Source: Sporosarcina luteola (GTDB lineage: Bacteria; Bacillota; Bacilli; Bacillales_A; Planococcaceae). Taken from it: a DNA stretch of 64,000 nucleotides. The notes beneath the pieces are model-generated. The model was not told the DNA's origin, made no database searches, and was given only the letters and a program-made list of their open reading frames with translations. Of this stretch, positions 1-7,674 are shown piece by piece. The position numbers and the translations under genes are program-made. The DNA lies in NCBI RefSeq assembly GCF_007991495.1, contig NZ_BJYL01000027.1, positions 1 to 64,000 of the forward strand, given 5' to 3'. Position 1 is the stretch's first letter, and each line of letters begins with the position of its first letter.

Positions 1-87
1 AACTATGATAAAATGATTGTGTAACCGAATATTGTTAGGGTGGTTGGTTGTCTCTCTTCTTTCCGTTAAGGAAAGGAGGTGATAATC

Positions 88-330
88 ATGGAAACATTTC
101 TTGAATTTCTAAGAGAAGTTCTGAAGGGGATGGTGCGTGCAGTAAGTGCGTATCTTTTTAGAATACATGTACTAGAAAACAAGAAAACCACCCTAGGCCG
201 TCGCAAGCTAAAGGGTGGTTATCGAAGAAAACAACATATTTTGACAACCAACATCCTGACGGTTGAGGTTGCAGAGAGAAGCAGGCTTGCGCTTCTCTCT
301 TTTATTATATTCTTATTATACATAAAATAA
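88..330 (+). CDS. small basic toxin-like or hypothetical protein
   Basis: An 80-residue ORF. I chose the ATG at 88 because GGAGGTG at 75-81 is correctly spaced; the upstream GTG overlaps that site. The first half is an amphipathic or hydrophobic helix (FLEFLREVLKGMVRAVSAYL), followed by a basic stretch with NKKTTLGRR and KLKGG. The DNA coding for the basic part is itself a perfect hairpin (AACCACCCT...AGGGTGGTT, about 185-222). The C-terminal end runs into the terminator at 274-304. From memory, short Bacillus holin-like or type I toxin loci have a similar mix of a small membrane peptide, an internal CCACCCT hairpin and a downstream terminator, but I cannot confirm homology. Codons after the basic segment may be untranslated RNA structure. 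Confidence 0.4.
   Translation: METFLEFLREVLKGMVRAVSAYLFRIHVLENKKTTLGRRKLKGGYRRKQHILTTNILTVEVAERSRLALLSFIIFLLYIK
274..304 (+). terminator. intrinsic terminator after the first small ORF
   Basis: GAGAGAAGC (274-282) pairs perfectly with GCTTCTCTC (291-299) and is followed by a T-rich tail. It overlaps the end of the 88-330 ORF, so the ORF end may be part of an RNA rather than protein. Confidence 0.7.
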
Positions 331-378
331 ACCACAACATGAAGTCAAATGGTCATTAATAATAGGAGGTGTAGATAA

Positions 379-579
379 GTGGAAGTATGGGGAGTTATTT
401 TAATGTGGCTTGTTAGCTTATTCATTTTGTATATCGTCATCTTTGCGGCAGTAAAAGACGGAATTGATCGGTCGGAGGTAGGTCGATTGATTATAAAGAA
501 GTATGCGGTTAAAGAAGAGATTGTACCGGTGAGTGATGAAGAGATTGAGAGGGAATTGGAAGACCGATTTAAAGAATAG
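379..579 (+). CDS. small single-pass membrane protein
   Basis: A 66-residue protein starting at GTG 379 behind AGGAGGTG (363-370). It has one N-terminal transmembrane helix (about residues 3-25, WGVILMWLVSLFILYIVIF). A charged cytoplasmic tail follows, ending in an acidic helix (SDEEIERELEDRFKE). The size and layout are typical of many uncharacterised Bacillales membrane peptides. I do not recognise the family. It stands alone between two terminators, so it is probably monocistronic. Confidence 0.6.
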   Translation: MEVWGVILMWLVSLFILYIVIFAAVKDGIDRSEVGRLIIKKYAVKEEIVPVSDEEIERELEDRFKE

Positions 580-643
580 TGGATGATATTGTTTTGAAAA
601 GGTACGGATGATTTAAGTAATGAATTTAATACTTTTTTGTTAT

Positions 644-681
644 GAAAGACCGCCTAATGTTAGCGCATTGGACGGTCTTTC
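644..681 (+). terminator. intrinsic terminator
   Basis: GAAAGACCG (644-652) pairs with CGGTCTTTC (673-681) around an A/T-rich loop. It closes the transcript of the small membrane protein. Confidence 0.75.
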
Positions 682-699
682 TGTTCAAACAATAGGATG

Positions 700-723
700 T
701 TTTAAATAAAATCACTAGGGAAG
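700..723 (+). promoter_or_regulatory. candidate sigma-B promoter of the first KGG gene
   Basis: TTTTAA (700-705), 12 nt, GGGAAG (718-723) resembles the sigma-B consensus GTTTAA-N12-15-GGGTAT (5 of 6 at the -35, 4 of 6 at the -10). It lies 40 nt upstream of the KGG stress protein. The second KGG gene (16132-16317) has an even better match, which supports the call. Confidence 0.45.
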
Positions 724-762
724 TACATAGATGTAACCATAAAACAAAAGGAGGAATAGAAA

Positions 763-1074
763 TTGGCTAATAATAATAACAATAATCGTAATCAATCAGA
801 TGAAGGTAAAATGACAGTGGAAGAGGCAGGACGTAAAGGTGGAGAAGCTACTGCTGAAACGCATGGCAGAGATTTCTATGAAGAGATTGGTAAAAAAGGC
901 GGAGAAGCTACTTCTGAATCTCATGGAAGAGAGTTTTACGAAGAAATTGGTAAAAAAGGTGGGGAAGCTCGCGCCAACCAACGTGATGACGATGACAATG
1001 ATGGCAAGATGAGCAAGGAAGAAGCAGGTCGCAAAGGCGGCGAAGCTCGTGCTAGGAAACGAGATAATAAGTAA
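763..1074 (+). CDS. KGG-repeat general stress protein (GsiB-like)
   Basis: A 103-residue, very hydrophilic protein. It starts at TTG 763 behind AAAGGAGG (747-754). It contains four copies of the stress-induced KGG motif: (R/K)KGGEA(T/R), at about residues 24-30, 44-50, 64-70 and 86-92. The first three units are near-identical blocks of the type GRDFYEEIGKKGGEA. This family (GsiB and relatives, LEA-like) is induced by general stress and desiccation and is thought to protect by disordered hydration. A sigma-B-type promoter candidate lies just upstream. The protein is a longer paralogue of the two-repeat protein at 16132-16317. Its Asn-rich N-terminus is low complexity. Confidence 0.85.
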   Translation: MANNNNNNRNQSDEGKMTVEEAGRKGGEATAETHGRDFYEEIGKKGGEATSESHGREFYEEIGKKGGEARANQRDDDDNDGKMSKEEAGRKGGEARARKRDNK

Positions 1075-1095
1075 ACTAGTGTATGTGACTGAATC

Positions 1096-1249
1096 TATCT
1101 AGATAAAATGAATTAAAATGTTTCAGATTTAATCTAGGATTGAAACGGAAGGCGGCGAAATGAGGAGGCTGAAGCCGTGCCCGCGGAAAGCGTCCGCCTG
1201 AAGTGGAAATCCAGGTTCGAATACTTTAATTCAACATATCTAGATAAAA
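1096..1249. repeat. MITE-like element with terminal inverted repeats
   Basis: A 125-bp core (1109-1233) is bounded by the inverted repeat TGAATTAAA / TTTAATTCA. It is flanked by the exact 13-bp direct repeat TATCTAGATAAAA (1096-1108 and 1237-1249). Inside is a GC-rich foldable block with AGGCGG...CCGCCT (about 1151-1200), unlike the AT-rich surroundings. There is no ORF. From memory, the GC-rich block resembles a sequence common between genes in Bacillaceae, but that was not checked. It lies between the KGG gene and a convergent lipoprotein gene. Confidence 0.5.
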
Positions 1250-1251
1250 AT

Positions 1252-1295
1252 GGGGAACCCAATCAAATTAAACTTTGATAGGTTCCTCATTTTTA
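1252..1295. terminator. bidirectional intrinsic terminator
   Basis: GGAACCCAATCAAA pairs with TTTGATAGGTTCC, and A- and T-rich tails lie on both sides. It serves the forward KGG transcript and the convergent lipoprotein gene. Confidence 0.75.
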
Positions 1296-1311
1296 AATAT
1301 GGAAGTATTCA

Positions 1312-1863
1312 TCATTCCAGGCCACCGCTAAGCAAGCTTCTCAACAATTGTTTGTCGCCGAGGTATGACAGTTTTGCGATTTTATCGTCGCGCATAATGG
1401 CAACACCTGTTACTTCGATTGCCGTTTTCTCCCCATCTTTATCTACATAATCAAGATTGACCGTGAAGTTATAATTCGTAGGTGTCACTTCGTTTTGCTC
1501 CACGCTGACATCATTTACTATCAATTGATAGTCGTATCTGTCGGCTGCCGTATGGAATATATCGAACTCATTCGTTCGAGTGTATAGCTCGAACGTGCTA
1601 TCCGTAAAATAAGGTCCGTACGTTTCCTCTAAATACGCCATGTATTGAGCGTATTTCTCCTCGAATTTTTCTTCATCATCCGAGAAATAATTCGTAAAGA
1701 TTGCTTTTTCATTGGGCGCATTCATTTGCAATTCGACAACCTTTTTGACTGTTTCCTTGATGTGATCTTGTTCATTGGTCTTCGAACAACCTGTACAGAT
1801 AAGACAGATTACACTTAAACATATGGCTACCCCAGTCTTCCAACGAGAATTTCTTTTCATCAT
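1312..1863 (-). CDS. lipoprotein of unknown function
   Basis: 183 residues. The signal peptide is RNSRWKTG followed by a hydrophobic core (VAICLSVICLI) and the lipobox CTGC (Cys about 26). It is therefore predicted to be lipid-anchored on the outer face of the membrane. The mature part is acidic (YFSDDEEKFEEKY) and ends in a short beta-rich domain (TNYNFTVNLDYVDKD, AIEVTGVAIM). The layout resembles NTF2-like secreted domains, but I cannot assign a family. The start is the ATG at 1863 after GTGAGGGG. It is monocistronic, in convergent orientation to the KGG gene. Confidence 0.7.
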   Translation of the reverse strand: MMKRNSRWKTGVAICLSVICLICTGCSKTNEQDHIKETVKKVVELQMNAPNEKAIFTNYFSDDEEKFEEKYAQYMAYLEETYGPYFTDSTFELYTRTNEFDIFHTAADRYDYQLIVNDVSVEQNEVTPTNYNFTVNLDYVDKDGEKTAIEVTGVAIMRDDKIAKLSYLGDKQLLRSLLSGGLE

Positions 1864-2088
1864 CCCCTCACCCCGTCTATTCGTATTTTCAGTTAGCTAT
1901 TATACGAATGATGAGCAGTAAATGTTTCACTTTTCTTTATTCTCCCCCTTCTTTTATTAACGACGGATTTTATCGTTCATTTCCCAGAAGTTATTGTCAT
2001 TTCATGATCTTGGACCCAATAGTTTTCGAACTCTAAGTTGTCTGCAGTTGGCTAGATTGGTGAGACAAATAACTTTCTCAAAAACCTA

Positions 2089-2114
2089 TGAAACTTTTAC
2101 TGTAAATCTCCGTC
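2089..2114 (+). promoter_or_regulatory. ECF sigma-factor promoter
   Basis: TGAAAC (2089-2094), exactly 16 nt, CGTC (2111-2114) matches the SigM/SigW/SigX-type ECF promoter (TGAAAC-N16-CGTN). The position, 35 nt before the first gene of an operon that encodes an ECF sigma factor, suggests positive autoregulation. Confidence 0.7.
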
Positions 2115-2148
2115 TGTACGTTGCTTAATTGACAGTGGAGGTACAGGT

Positions 2149-3414
2149 ATGAGGAAGATTACTAGTAAATTGCCGGTAGTTGTCGGCTTGATTGTATTGA
2201 TCATAAGTGTTGGTGTGATATGGGTTTTAATTGAAAAGCAAGGAAGGGTGTTTGCGCAAAGTCCAGAGCGTTTTGTCGCGAAGAAGGAATTTGAGCGGGT
2301 GCTGACATTGCAGGAACGACAGCCGATTTATATGAAGGGAGCTGCTTTGACGCAGATTGGCGAGTTAGCAGCGAATCAGCCGGTTGCGATTACAGGTGAG
2401 GATGAGGTGTATTATGAGTTGCGGCTTGGAAATATGGCTGCTTATGTCCGGAAGGGGCAGGGAACAGTCGAAAAGAAGAGGCTGTCGACAGTACTACGTA
2501 CGGAGCGGTTCGCCGCTGTTCAGGCGTTGGACAAAACCGCAGTTTACGAAGAAGATACTATTGAGAGCAACATTATAATGGAATTGAAGGAAGGCTATCG
2601 TTATCCGATTGTACGGGAGGAAGGGGATTGGTATATCCTTACGATAGGGGAGCGGCCGGGATATATTCTTAAACGATCTGTTACAATGGATGCGGGTTTG
2701 CCGGTGCTTGTGTATCATCAGGTGTTGCCGCTCGATTTGATGCAGACGATGAATAGCACGATTTCTTTGGAGTCTTTTGAACAGCAGATGGAATACTTGG
2801 CAGATCATTATTTCAAGACGTTGACAGCACATGAGCTTTATGATTATTTGGAAGGGCGTCTTGTCGTACCGAACAAAGCGGTGCTCATTACGTTCGATGA
2901 TGGATTATTATCGACGAAGGAATATGCGTATCCCATTTTAAAGCAATATGGGTTTACGGTGCTTCAGCATATCATTTCTTCACGGACAGGGCGGGCAGAG
3001 GGATCACAGCTATTTGATGCGGAAGGTCCTTTGCAATTTTTCACCGCTGCAGATATAGAGGAGTTGAATGATGTTTTCCAATTTGAGGCCCATACGTATG
3101 AATTGCATTCATTGAATGAGGATACGGGTACGGGGGTTGTGTTTGATCATACAAAAGAAGAGATCCTTTTGGATTTACAGCAAAATATCGCTCAAGTGCC
3201 GGCAGCGGTTTCAATCGCGTATCCTTATGGGCATTATAATGAAGATTTCATCACAGCAGCGAAAGAGGCAGGGCTGTTGATCGGCTTTACGACGACCGAA
3301 GGGTATGCGAATCGAAAGATATCAAATTATGAAGTGTGCCGATATGGGATGACTGAAAAAAAGTCATTTGAGGAATTCGTTGCGTATGTAGAGGGGGACA
3401 TGACGTGGCCGTAG
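2149..3414 (+). CDS. membrane-anchored polysaccharide deacetylase with SH3-like domains
   Basis: 421 residues. An N-terminal signal anchor (about 10-30, VVVGLIVLIISVGVIWVLI) is followed by two SH3-like segments (about 60-170). A NodB/carbohydrate-esterase-4 domain begins at about 180 (VLVYHQV). The catalytic and metal motifs are visible: TFDDG, HTYELH (motif 2 with an extra residue between the His pair) and AYPYGHYN. It probably removes acetyl groups from peptidoglycan or a wall polymer outside the cell. It is first in an operon with an ECF sigma factor and its anti-sigma factor, behind an ECF promoter. Wall deacetylation is therefore likely the output of this envelope-stress module, as in lysozyme-responsive sigma systems; the inducer is unknown. 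Confidence 0.85.
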   Translation: MRKITSKLPVVVGLIVLIISVGVIWVLIEKQGRVFAQSPERFVAKKEFERVLTLQERQPIYMKGAALTQIGELAANQPVAITGEDEVYYELRLGNMAAYVRKGQGTVEKKRLSTVLRTERFAAVQALDKTAVYEEDTIESNIIMELKEGYRYPIVREEGDWYILTIGERPGYILKRSVTMDAGLPVLVYHQVLPLDLMQTMNSTISLESFEQQMEYLADHYFKTLTAHELYDYLEGRLVVPNKAVLITFDDGLLSTKEYAYPILKQYGFTVLQHIISSRTGRAEGSQLFDAEGPLQFFTAADIEELNDVFQFEAHTYELHSLNEDTGTGVVFDHTKEEILLDLQQNIAQVPAAVSIAYPYGHYNEDFITAAKEAGLLIGFTTTEGYANRKISNYEVCRYGMTEKKSFEEFVAYVEGDMTWP

Positions 3415-3433
3415 AAGAGGGTGAGGGTTGTGA

Positions 3434-3931
3434 ATGAGTAGTATTAATGAAGTGATAGATGAGCATTCGCGTTATTTAGTGCGCATCGCTTATTTATATG
3501 TGAAGAACTGGTCAACCGCAGAGGATATTGTACAAGAAGTATTTGTGACATATTTCCAAAAGAGTGATCAGTTTCGCAATGAGGCGTCGTTGAAGACCTA
3601 TTTAACGAAAATGACAGCCAATCGGGCAAAGGATTATTTGCGCTCGTGGAAGCATAAAAAAGATGTGCTGTTCGATACAATTTTCGTTTCGGATAAAGGG
3701 GCAGATGAAGTCTTGCTGGAGCAAGAACGACTAGCCTCGCTGGAAAAGAATCTGTTTCAGCTTCCATTAAAGTATCGTGAACCTTTGATCTTGTTTTATT
3801 ATGACGAGCAATCGATCACAGAAATAGCAGCTTATCTGGATTTGAATGAAAATACGGTGAAAACGAGGCTTCGAAGGGCAAAACAGCAGCTCAAGGAATT
3901 TTTTGATGAAGAGGAGGTGGAGAGCAATTGA
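3434..3931 (+). CDS. ECF RNA polymerase sigma factor
   Basis: 165 residues, typical for group 4 sigma factors. Region 2 is visible at about 8-75 (RIAYLYVKN, AEDIVQEVF) and carries the -10 recognition and core-binding segment. Region 4 (about 108-158: LPLKYREPLILFYYDE, ITEIAAYLDLNENTVKTRL) carries the -35 helix-turn-helix. It starts at ATG 3434, 19 nt after the deacetylase. Its stop overlaps the TTG start of the anti-sigma gene by 4 nt (TTGA), so the two are translationally coupled. The upstream TGAAAC-N16-CGTC promoter is probably its own target. Confidence 0.9.
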   Translation: MSSINEVIDEHSRYLVRIAYLYVKNWSTAEDIVQEVFVTYFQKSDQFRNEASLKTYLTKMTANRAKDYLRSWKHKKDVLFDTIFVSDKGADEVLLEQERLASLEKNLFQLPLKYREPLILFYYDEQSITEIAAYLDLNENTVKTRLRRAKQQLKEFFDEEEVESN

Positions 3932-5001
3932 GTGATTTCAAACGAAAGCTCGATCAAATGATGGGCGATACAACACTGCAGGAAAGGCGGATCAAACATC
4001 ATGTGCGTGAACGTTTACAAAAGCCGGCAAGAAAGTTTTCTTGGCAAGTACTGTTTGTCACGGCGGCGCTTCCAGTCGTAGCACTCGTTCTTTTTCTCGC
4101 GATTGACCCTGTGAATTTACTTTCTGCCGATCAGGGGCCAGGCACTCCTTACGATCCGTTGGATGATTTGGCGCAAATCTCGGCACTGCAGAAAAAGAAG
4201 CAATTGTCAGCTGTTGACTACGAAGGATTTGCGGAGCTTCCCCATTTTGACGAAGTCGATGGTCTGCATTATGTCGATAAAGATCAGTTCTCATTGAAAG
4301 GGAGTTCGGATACTTACCATACGGTCATTGAACGTAAAGCAAATTTATTCGATGAGGTTGTATATGAGGCGGGTGACATTGTACGGACGATGACAAATAC
4401 GACAAGCCATTTACCAACGTATATGGATGCCTATTACGAGGTGATTGCGGTTCCGGGGGATCGGGTCGTTCTGAAAAACGGCAAGCTGAAAATAAACGGC
4501 AAACCGTTGCAGTCTGAACTTGCAGACCGTTACAAAAAAGAGGGAGTCACAATTTTAGGAGGCTACGACCAGCTGTTGAATGCGCGTGAATATTTACTAT
4601 TGAACCATTTCCCGGCAAGTGAAACGGTGCAAGGGGCAACGATTACACCTGTGCATAAAATTTACGGGCAAGTAGTAGGCGTAGCAACGGAAGAGCGCAC
4701 CGATTCGATGTATATCGATTATTTGTCCGGCCAGCTGGCGGATGACTATACACCGGAGCAATACTTTGATTTGTATTTGTATGACGATCTGTTGGGCTTC
4801 GATAATTTGCCAGAAACGCCCCTGTTCTCACAACTGAGCAGGTTGGGCGAACTGTTCTTAGAAGCATCGTATCGAAAAACAGCTCCTATTTCTGACAATG
4901 AAGTTGAAATCCGTTACGAATATGGGCGAGAAGGCGTAGCAGGAAAAGTGTTTCATATGAAGCGGAATGCGAGTTCAGATCGTTGGGAGATCGAAGAATA
5001 A
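3928..5001 (+). CDS. membrane anti-sigma factor with an inactive signal-peptidase-like outer domain
   Basis: 357 residues from TTG 3928 (GAGGAGGTGG just upstream). The cytoplasmic part (1-37) is basic and helical, without a zinc HxxxCxxC motif. One transmembrane helix (about 38-58) follows. The outer part between about 145 and 255 carries the landmarks of signal peptidase I (S26) in order: EAGDIV, VPGD (175-178), NGKLKINGKPL (184-194), REYLLLNHF and KIYGQVVGVA. The catalytic parts are lost. The Lys of YVKR is Tyr (YYEV), GDNR is replaced by LNHF, and no SM-P-T serine motif is seen. About 100 further residues end the protein. The operon position makes an anti-sigma role likely; the domain homology is my reading. 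Confidence 0.7.
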   Translation: MSDFKRKLDQMMGDTTLQERRIKHHVRERLQKPARKFSWQVLFVTAALPVVALVLFLAIDPVNLLSADQGPGTPYDPLDDLAQISALQKKKQLSAVDYEGFAELPHFDEVDGLHYVDKDQFSLKGSSDTYHTVIERKANLFDEVVYEAGDIVRTMTNTTSHLPTYMDAYYEVIAVPGDRVVLKNGKLKINGKPLQSELADRYKKEGVTILGGYDQLLNAREYLLLNHFPASETVQGATITPVHKIYGQVVGVATEERTDSMYIDYLSGQLADDYTPEQYFDLYLYDDLLGFDNLPETPLFSQLSRLGELFLEASYRKTAPISDNEVEIRYEYGREGVAGKVFHMKRNASSDRWEIEE

Positions 5002-5124
5002 TGCAGAAGGGGTATGGGAACCAGGTTGGCAGCCGTTCAGAAAAAGTTGTCAACCAACCGCTTATATAAGGACGAGCTATGCATGGTAGAGAGTATTGTT
5101 TTATTATTAGATATAACATTACAT

Positions 5125-5164
5125 AAAAAAGCAGGCGTGCCAGTGATACATGCCTGCTTTTTGA
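5125..5164 (+). terminator. intrinsic terminator of the ECF operon
   Basis: AAAGCAGGC pairs with GCCTGCTTT (loop about 15 nt), with a T run after the stem. Between this terminator and the next gene (5165-5454) I see no further gene. Confidence 0.75.
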
Positions 5165-5454
5165 GTTTAATGAAATCCATTCAAGTCAACGCTTATTATA
5201 AATAAAATGATAATAATAGTAATATTAAAGCTAGAATTTACTGAGAGTGTACCAATGTCGATATTCATAAAGTCGTGAATCGGGAATTTGCTATTGCAAA
5301 TTTTACCGAGGCGTTTTAGGTATGATAGAGCTTGTAGCAATTGTTTTATGTTACATGCGATTCAGAAGATACGTGGCTGGGTAATGCTGAGATGATATAC
5401 TTGTTTAATTAAGGAATCAACAAGTACATTTAATTGAAGGAAGGGAAGTTAATA

Positions 5455-5853
5455 ATGAAAAAAGTAACACCATTTCTAATGTTCCAAGGCGGTATTGCAG
5501 AAGAAGCTATGAACTACTACACATCGCTCGTCGAGGATTCGGAAATTAAAAGCATTGCTCGTTACGGCGCGGACGGTCCCGGTACAGAAGGTACGGTTAT
5601 GCAGGCAGTTTTTTCGTTAAAAGGGCAGGAGTTCATGTGTATAGATAGCGATATTGACCATGGATTTACGTTTACTCCGTCGTTTTCCATCTATCTTACG
5701 TGTGATACTGAAGAGGAAATCGACAGTCTTTATGAGAAAATGATGGATAACGGCACAGCACTCATGCCTATCAATAACTATGGGTTCAGCAAGAAATTTG
5801 GATGGCTGGTCGATAAGTTCGGTGTATCCTGGCAATTGAATCTACCGGCGTAA
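5455..5853 (+). CDS. VOC-superfamily (PhnB/YdjH-like) protein
   Basis: 132 residues from ATG 5455, chosen because GGAAGGGAAG lies 7-16 nt upstream. The fold markers are those of the PhnB / 3-demethylubiquinone-methyltransferase-like branch of the glyoxalase (VOC) superfamily: TPFLMFQGGIAEEAMNYY at the start, QAVFSLKGQEFMCIDS in the middle and FGWLVDKFGVSWQLN at the end. Such proteins are usually dimers of beta-alpha-beta-beta-beta modules and are mostly of unknown substrate. Monocistronic, closed by the hairpin at 5887-5935. Confidence 0.8.
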   Translation: MKKVTPFLMFQGGIAEEAMNYYTSLVEDSEIKSIARYGADGPGTEGTVMQAVFSLKGQEFMCIDSDIDHGFTFTPSFSIYLTCDTEEEIDSLYEKMMDNGTALMPINNYGFSKKFGWLVDKFGVSWQLNLPA

Positions 5854-5886
5854 CCTAGTTACAATTGGCAGGGAATGTTAAAAGAT

Positions 5887-5935
5887 GCCTGCCACCAACA
5901 CGATTTTAAAATGTGTTGGTGGCAGGTATTTTTTT
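5887..5935 (+). terminator. intrinsic terminator of the GGTGGCAGG hairpin type
   Basis: GCCTGCCACCAACAC pairs with GTGTTGGTGGCAGG, followed by seven T. Its stem shares the CCTGCCACC core with hairpins at 54710-54765 and 61134-61180. Confidence 0.85.
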
Positions 5936-5956
5936 ACTCCATCATACCGCATTGAT

Positions 5957-6040
5957 TTCTCATTCATCCTCAAAGAGTTCTCATTCTGCCGCACTAAGTT
6001 CTCATTCCCCCGCAAAAAGTTCTCATTCTACCCCCACTTT
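5957..6040. repeat. 21-bp tandem repeat array, four copies (TTCTCATTC type)
   Basis: TTCTCATTC starts at 5957, 5978, 5999 and 6020, i.e. exactly 21 bp apart. The rest of the unit is degenerate (roughly NNCCNCANNAAG). The array lies between the terminator of the VOC gene and the gerA operon. All frames are open only because 21 is a multiple of three. Confidence 0.8.
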
Positions 6041-6132
6041 TTCATACAGTCATCCCGTACTTCAAAGTAAATGTTTAGATTGTCTTTTAGAAGTCAATTC
6101 TGTTAACAAAGTTTGCCATGGGGGTGCGTGTA

Positions 6133-7674
6133 ATGTTTAAAAGGAAATCCAAGTCATCTTCCAATGAAAACCAGGCATCTATGGATAGTGAAGATGCAGG
6201 GGAAGCAGTTTCAGTACCAACAGTAGGGGCTGATTTTATTCGGATGGTGAGTGATGCTGTTCATCATACAGCTGATTTAGTTGTTAAACCAATACCTCCG
6301 AACCTTACGCTCATTTATATAGATAACTTAGTGGATACCGTTACATTAAATAAACATATTCTTGAGGAGTTGTTGGAGCAGCCAATTGAATCTCCGGAGA
6401 ATATAGTATCGATTCTATCCGTTCCGCAGGTGAAATTCGCTCAAAAAAACAGAGAGTCCGTGGAAGCGATGATGGATGGGTGTGTACTTATTCATGTTGA
6501 AGGGTATGCGCAAGTTGTATTGGCATTGATTCCAACTCCTGAGTCGCGGCAAGTATCGGCGCCGGAAAATGAGTCGCAAGTAATTGGTGCGCAAATCGCG
6601 TTTAATGAAAGCCTGTCAAGGAATGTTTCGTTGATTCGCAGGTATATAAAAAATCCAAGCCTTTGCAAGGAAGACTTGGAAGTAGGCAAGCAATCGAAAA
6701 CATCGATAGCCATGTTATACATTAAAGACGTCGCTTCCGACCAAATGGTAACTACGTTGCGACAAAGAATTGCTGATCTTCAAATCGATTCGGTATTGGA
6801 TAGCTCAATTCTCGAACAATTGATAGACGATAACTCGTTATCGATTTTTCCGCAAATGTTACTAACAGAAAGACCGGATAAGGTTAGCGCTGAAATATTG
6901 AACGGGAAAATAGCAGTCATTGTGGATGGAAGTGCCCTTGCAATCATTTCTCCACACTCATTTATTGAGTTCTTCCAAAGCCAGGAGGATCAAAATCTAC
7001 GGTGGCAGACGGCTACATTTCTTCGGTTATTAAGATTCGGTGCAGTCGTGCTATCTGTGTTTTTAACTCCTTTATATGTAGCAGCATTAACATTTCATTA
7101 TGAAGTCATTCCGCAAACGCTCTTAGTCCCACTGAGTGAATCAAGGGCATTGGTTCCGTTCCCTCCGTTATTAGAGGCACTGCTTATAGAACTTATTATT
7201 GAGTTGCTTAGAGAAGCGGGAGTCAGATTGCCGACAAAGGTTGGGCAAACCATTGGTATTGTTGGTGGTATCGTCATTGGAACGGCGGCTGTACAAGCAG
7301 GAATCACAAGTAATATCTTAATTATAATTGTCGCCTTAGGGGCATTATCGTCTTTCACAACGCCAAGTTATATGATGGGTAACGTCATCAGAATCATTCG
7401 CTTTCCACTAATACTATTGGCGGGACTCTGGGGATTTTACGGCATTATGTTAGGGTTTTGTTTTATCCTTGTCCACCTTTTACGCCAAACAAGTTTGGGT
7501 TCGCCGTACATGGCCCCTTTTTACCCACCGCGACTGATTGATTGGCGGGATAGTATTGTCAGATTACCTTTGCCGTTTACATTTAAAAGACCAACAAATA
7601 CGAGACCGGAGGATGAAGACAAATATAAGCCTGAACCGGTAAATCCGGAGAAAAATGAACAGAAGGTGAAATGA
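6133..7674 (+). CDS. spore germinant receptor subunit A (GerA/GerKA family)
   Basis: 513 residues from ATG 6133 (GGGGGTG upstream; an in-frame ATG at 6118 would overlap this site). The soluble N-terminal domain (to about 285) has the family marks (DLVVKPIPPNLTLIYIDNLVDTV). A membrane domain follows with at least four helices (about 300-460), including the conserved FLTPLYVAALTFHYEVIPQ region and TLLVPLSESRALVPFPPL. GerAA-type proteins sit in the inner spore membrane and form the germinant-sensing channel with B and C subunits. It is first gene of a complete A-B-C operon, transcribed without gaps. It is presumably made in the forespore by sigma-G; I could not identify a convincing sigma-G promoter. 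Confidence 0.9.
   Translation: MFKRKSKSSSNENQASMDSEDAGEAVSVPTVGADFIRMVSDAVHHTADLVVKPIPPNLTLIYIDNLVDTVTLNKHILEELLEQPIESPENIVSILSVPQVKFAQKNRESVEAMMDGCVLIHVEGYAQVVLALIPTPESRQVSAPENESQVIGAQIAFNESLSRNVSLIRRYIKNPSLCKEDLEVGKQSKTSIAMLYIKDVASDQMVTTLRQRIADLQIDSVLDSSILEQLIDDNSLSIFPQMLLTERPDKVSAEILNGKIAVIVDGSALAIISPHSFIEFFQSQEDQNLRWQTATFLRLLRFGAVVLSVFLTPLYVAALTFHYEVIPQTLLVPLSESRALVPFPPLLEALLIELIIELLREAGVRLPTKVGQTIGIVGGIVIGTAAVQAGITSNILIIIVALGALSSFTTPSYMMGNVIRIIRFPLILLAGLWGFYGIMLGFCFILVHLLRQTSLGSPYMAPFYPPRLIDWRDSIVRLPLPFTFKRPTNTRPEDEDKYKPEPVNPEKNEQKVK

Noticed and set aside
5014-5205. 63-residue ORF after the anti-sigma gene
   Set aside because: Runs through the operon terminator, no ribosome binding site, composition unlike the neighbours.
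5885-6140. Two ORFs covering the hairpin and TTCTCATTC array
   Set aside because: They start inside a terminator stem and code only for the repeat.
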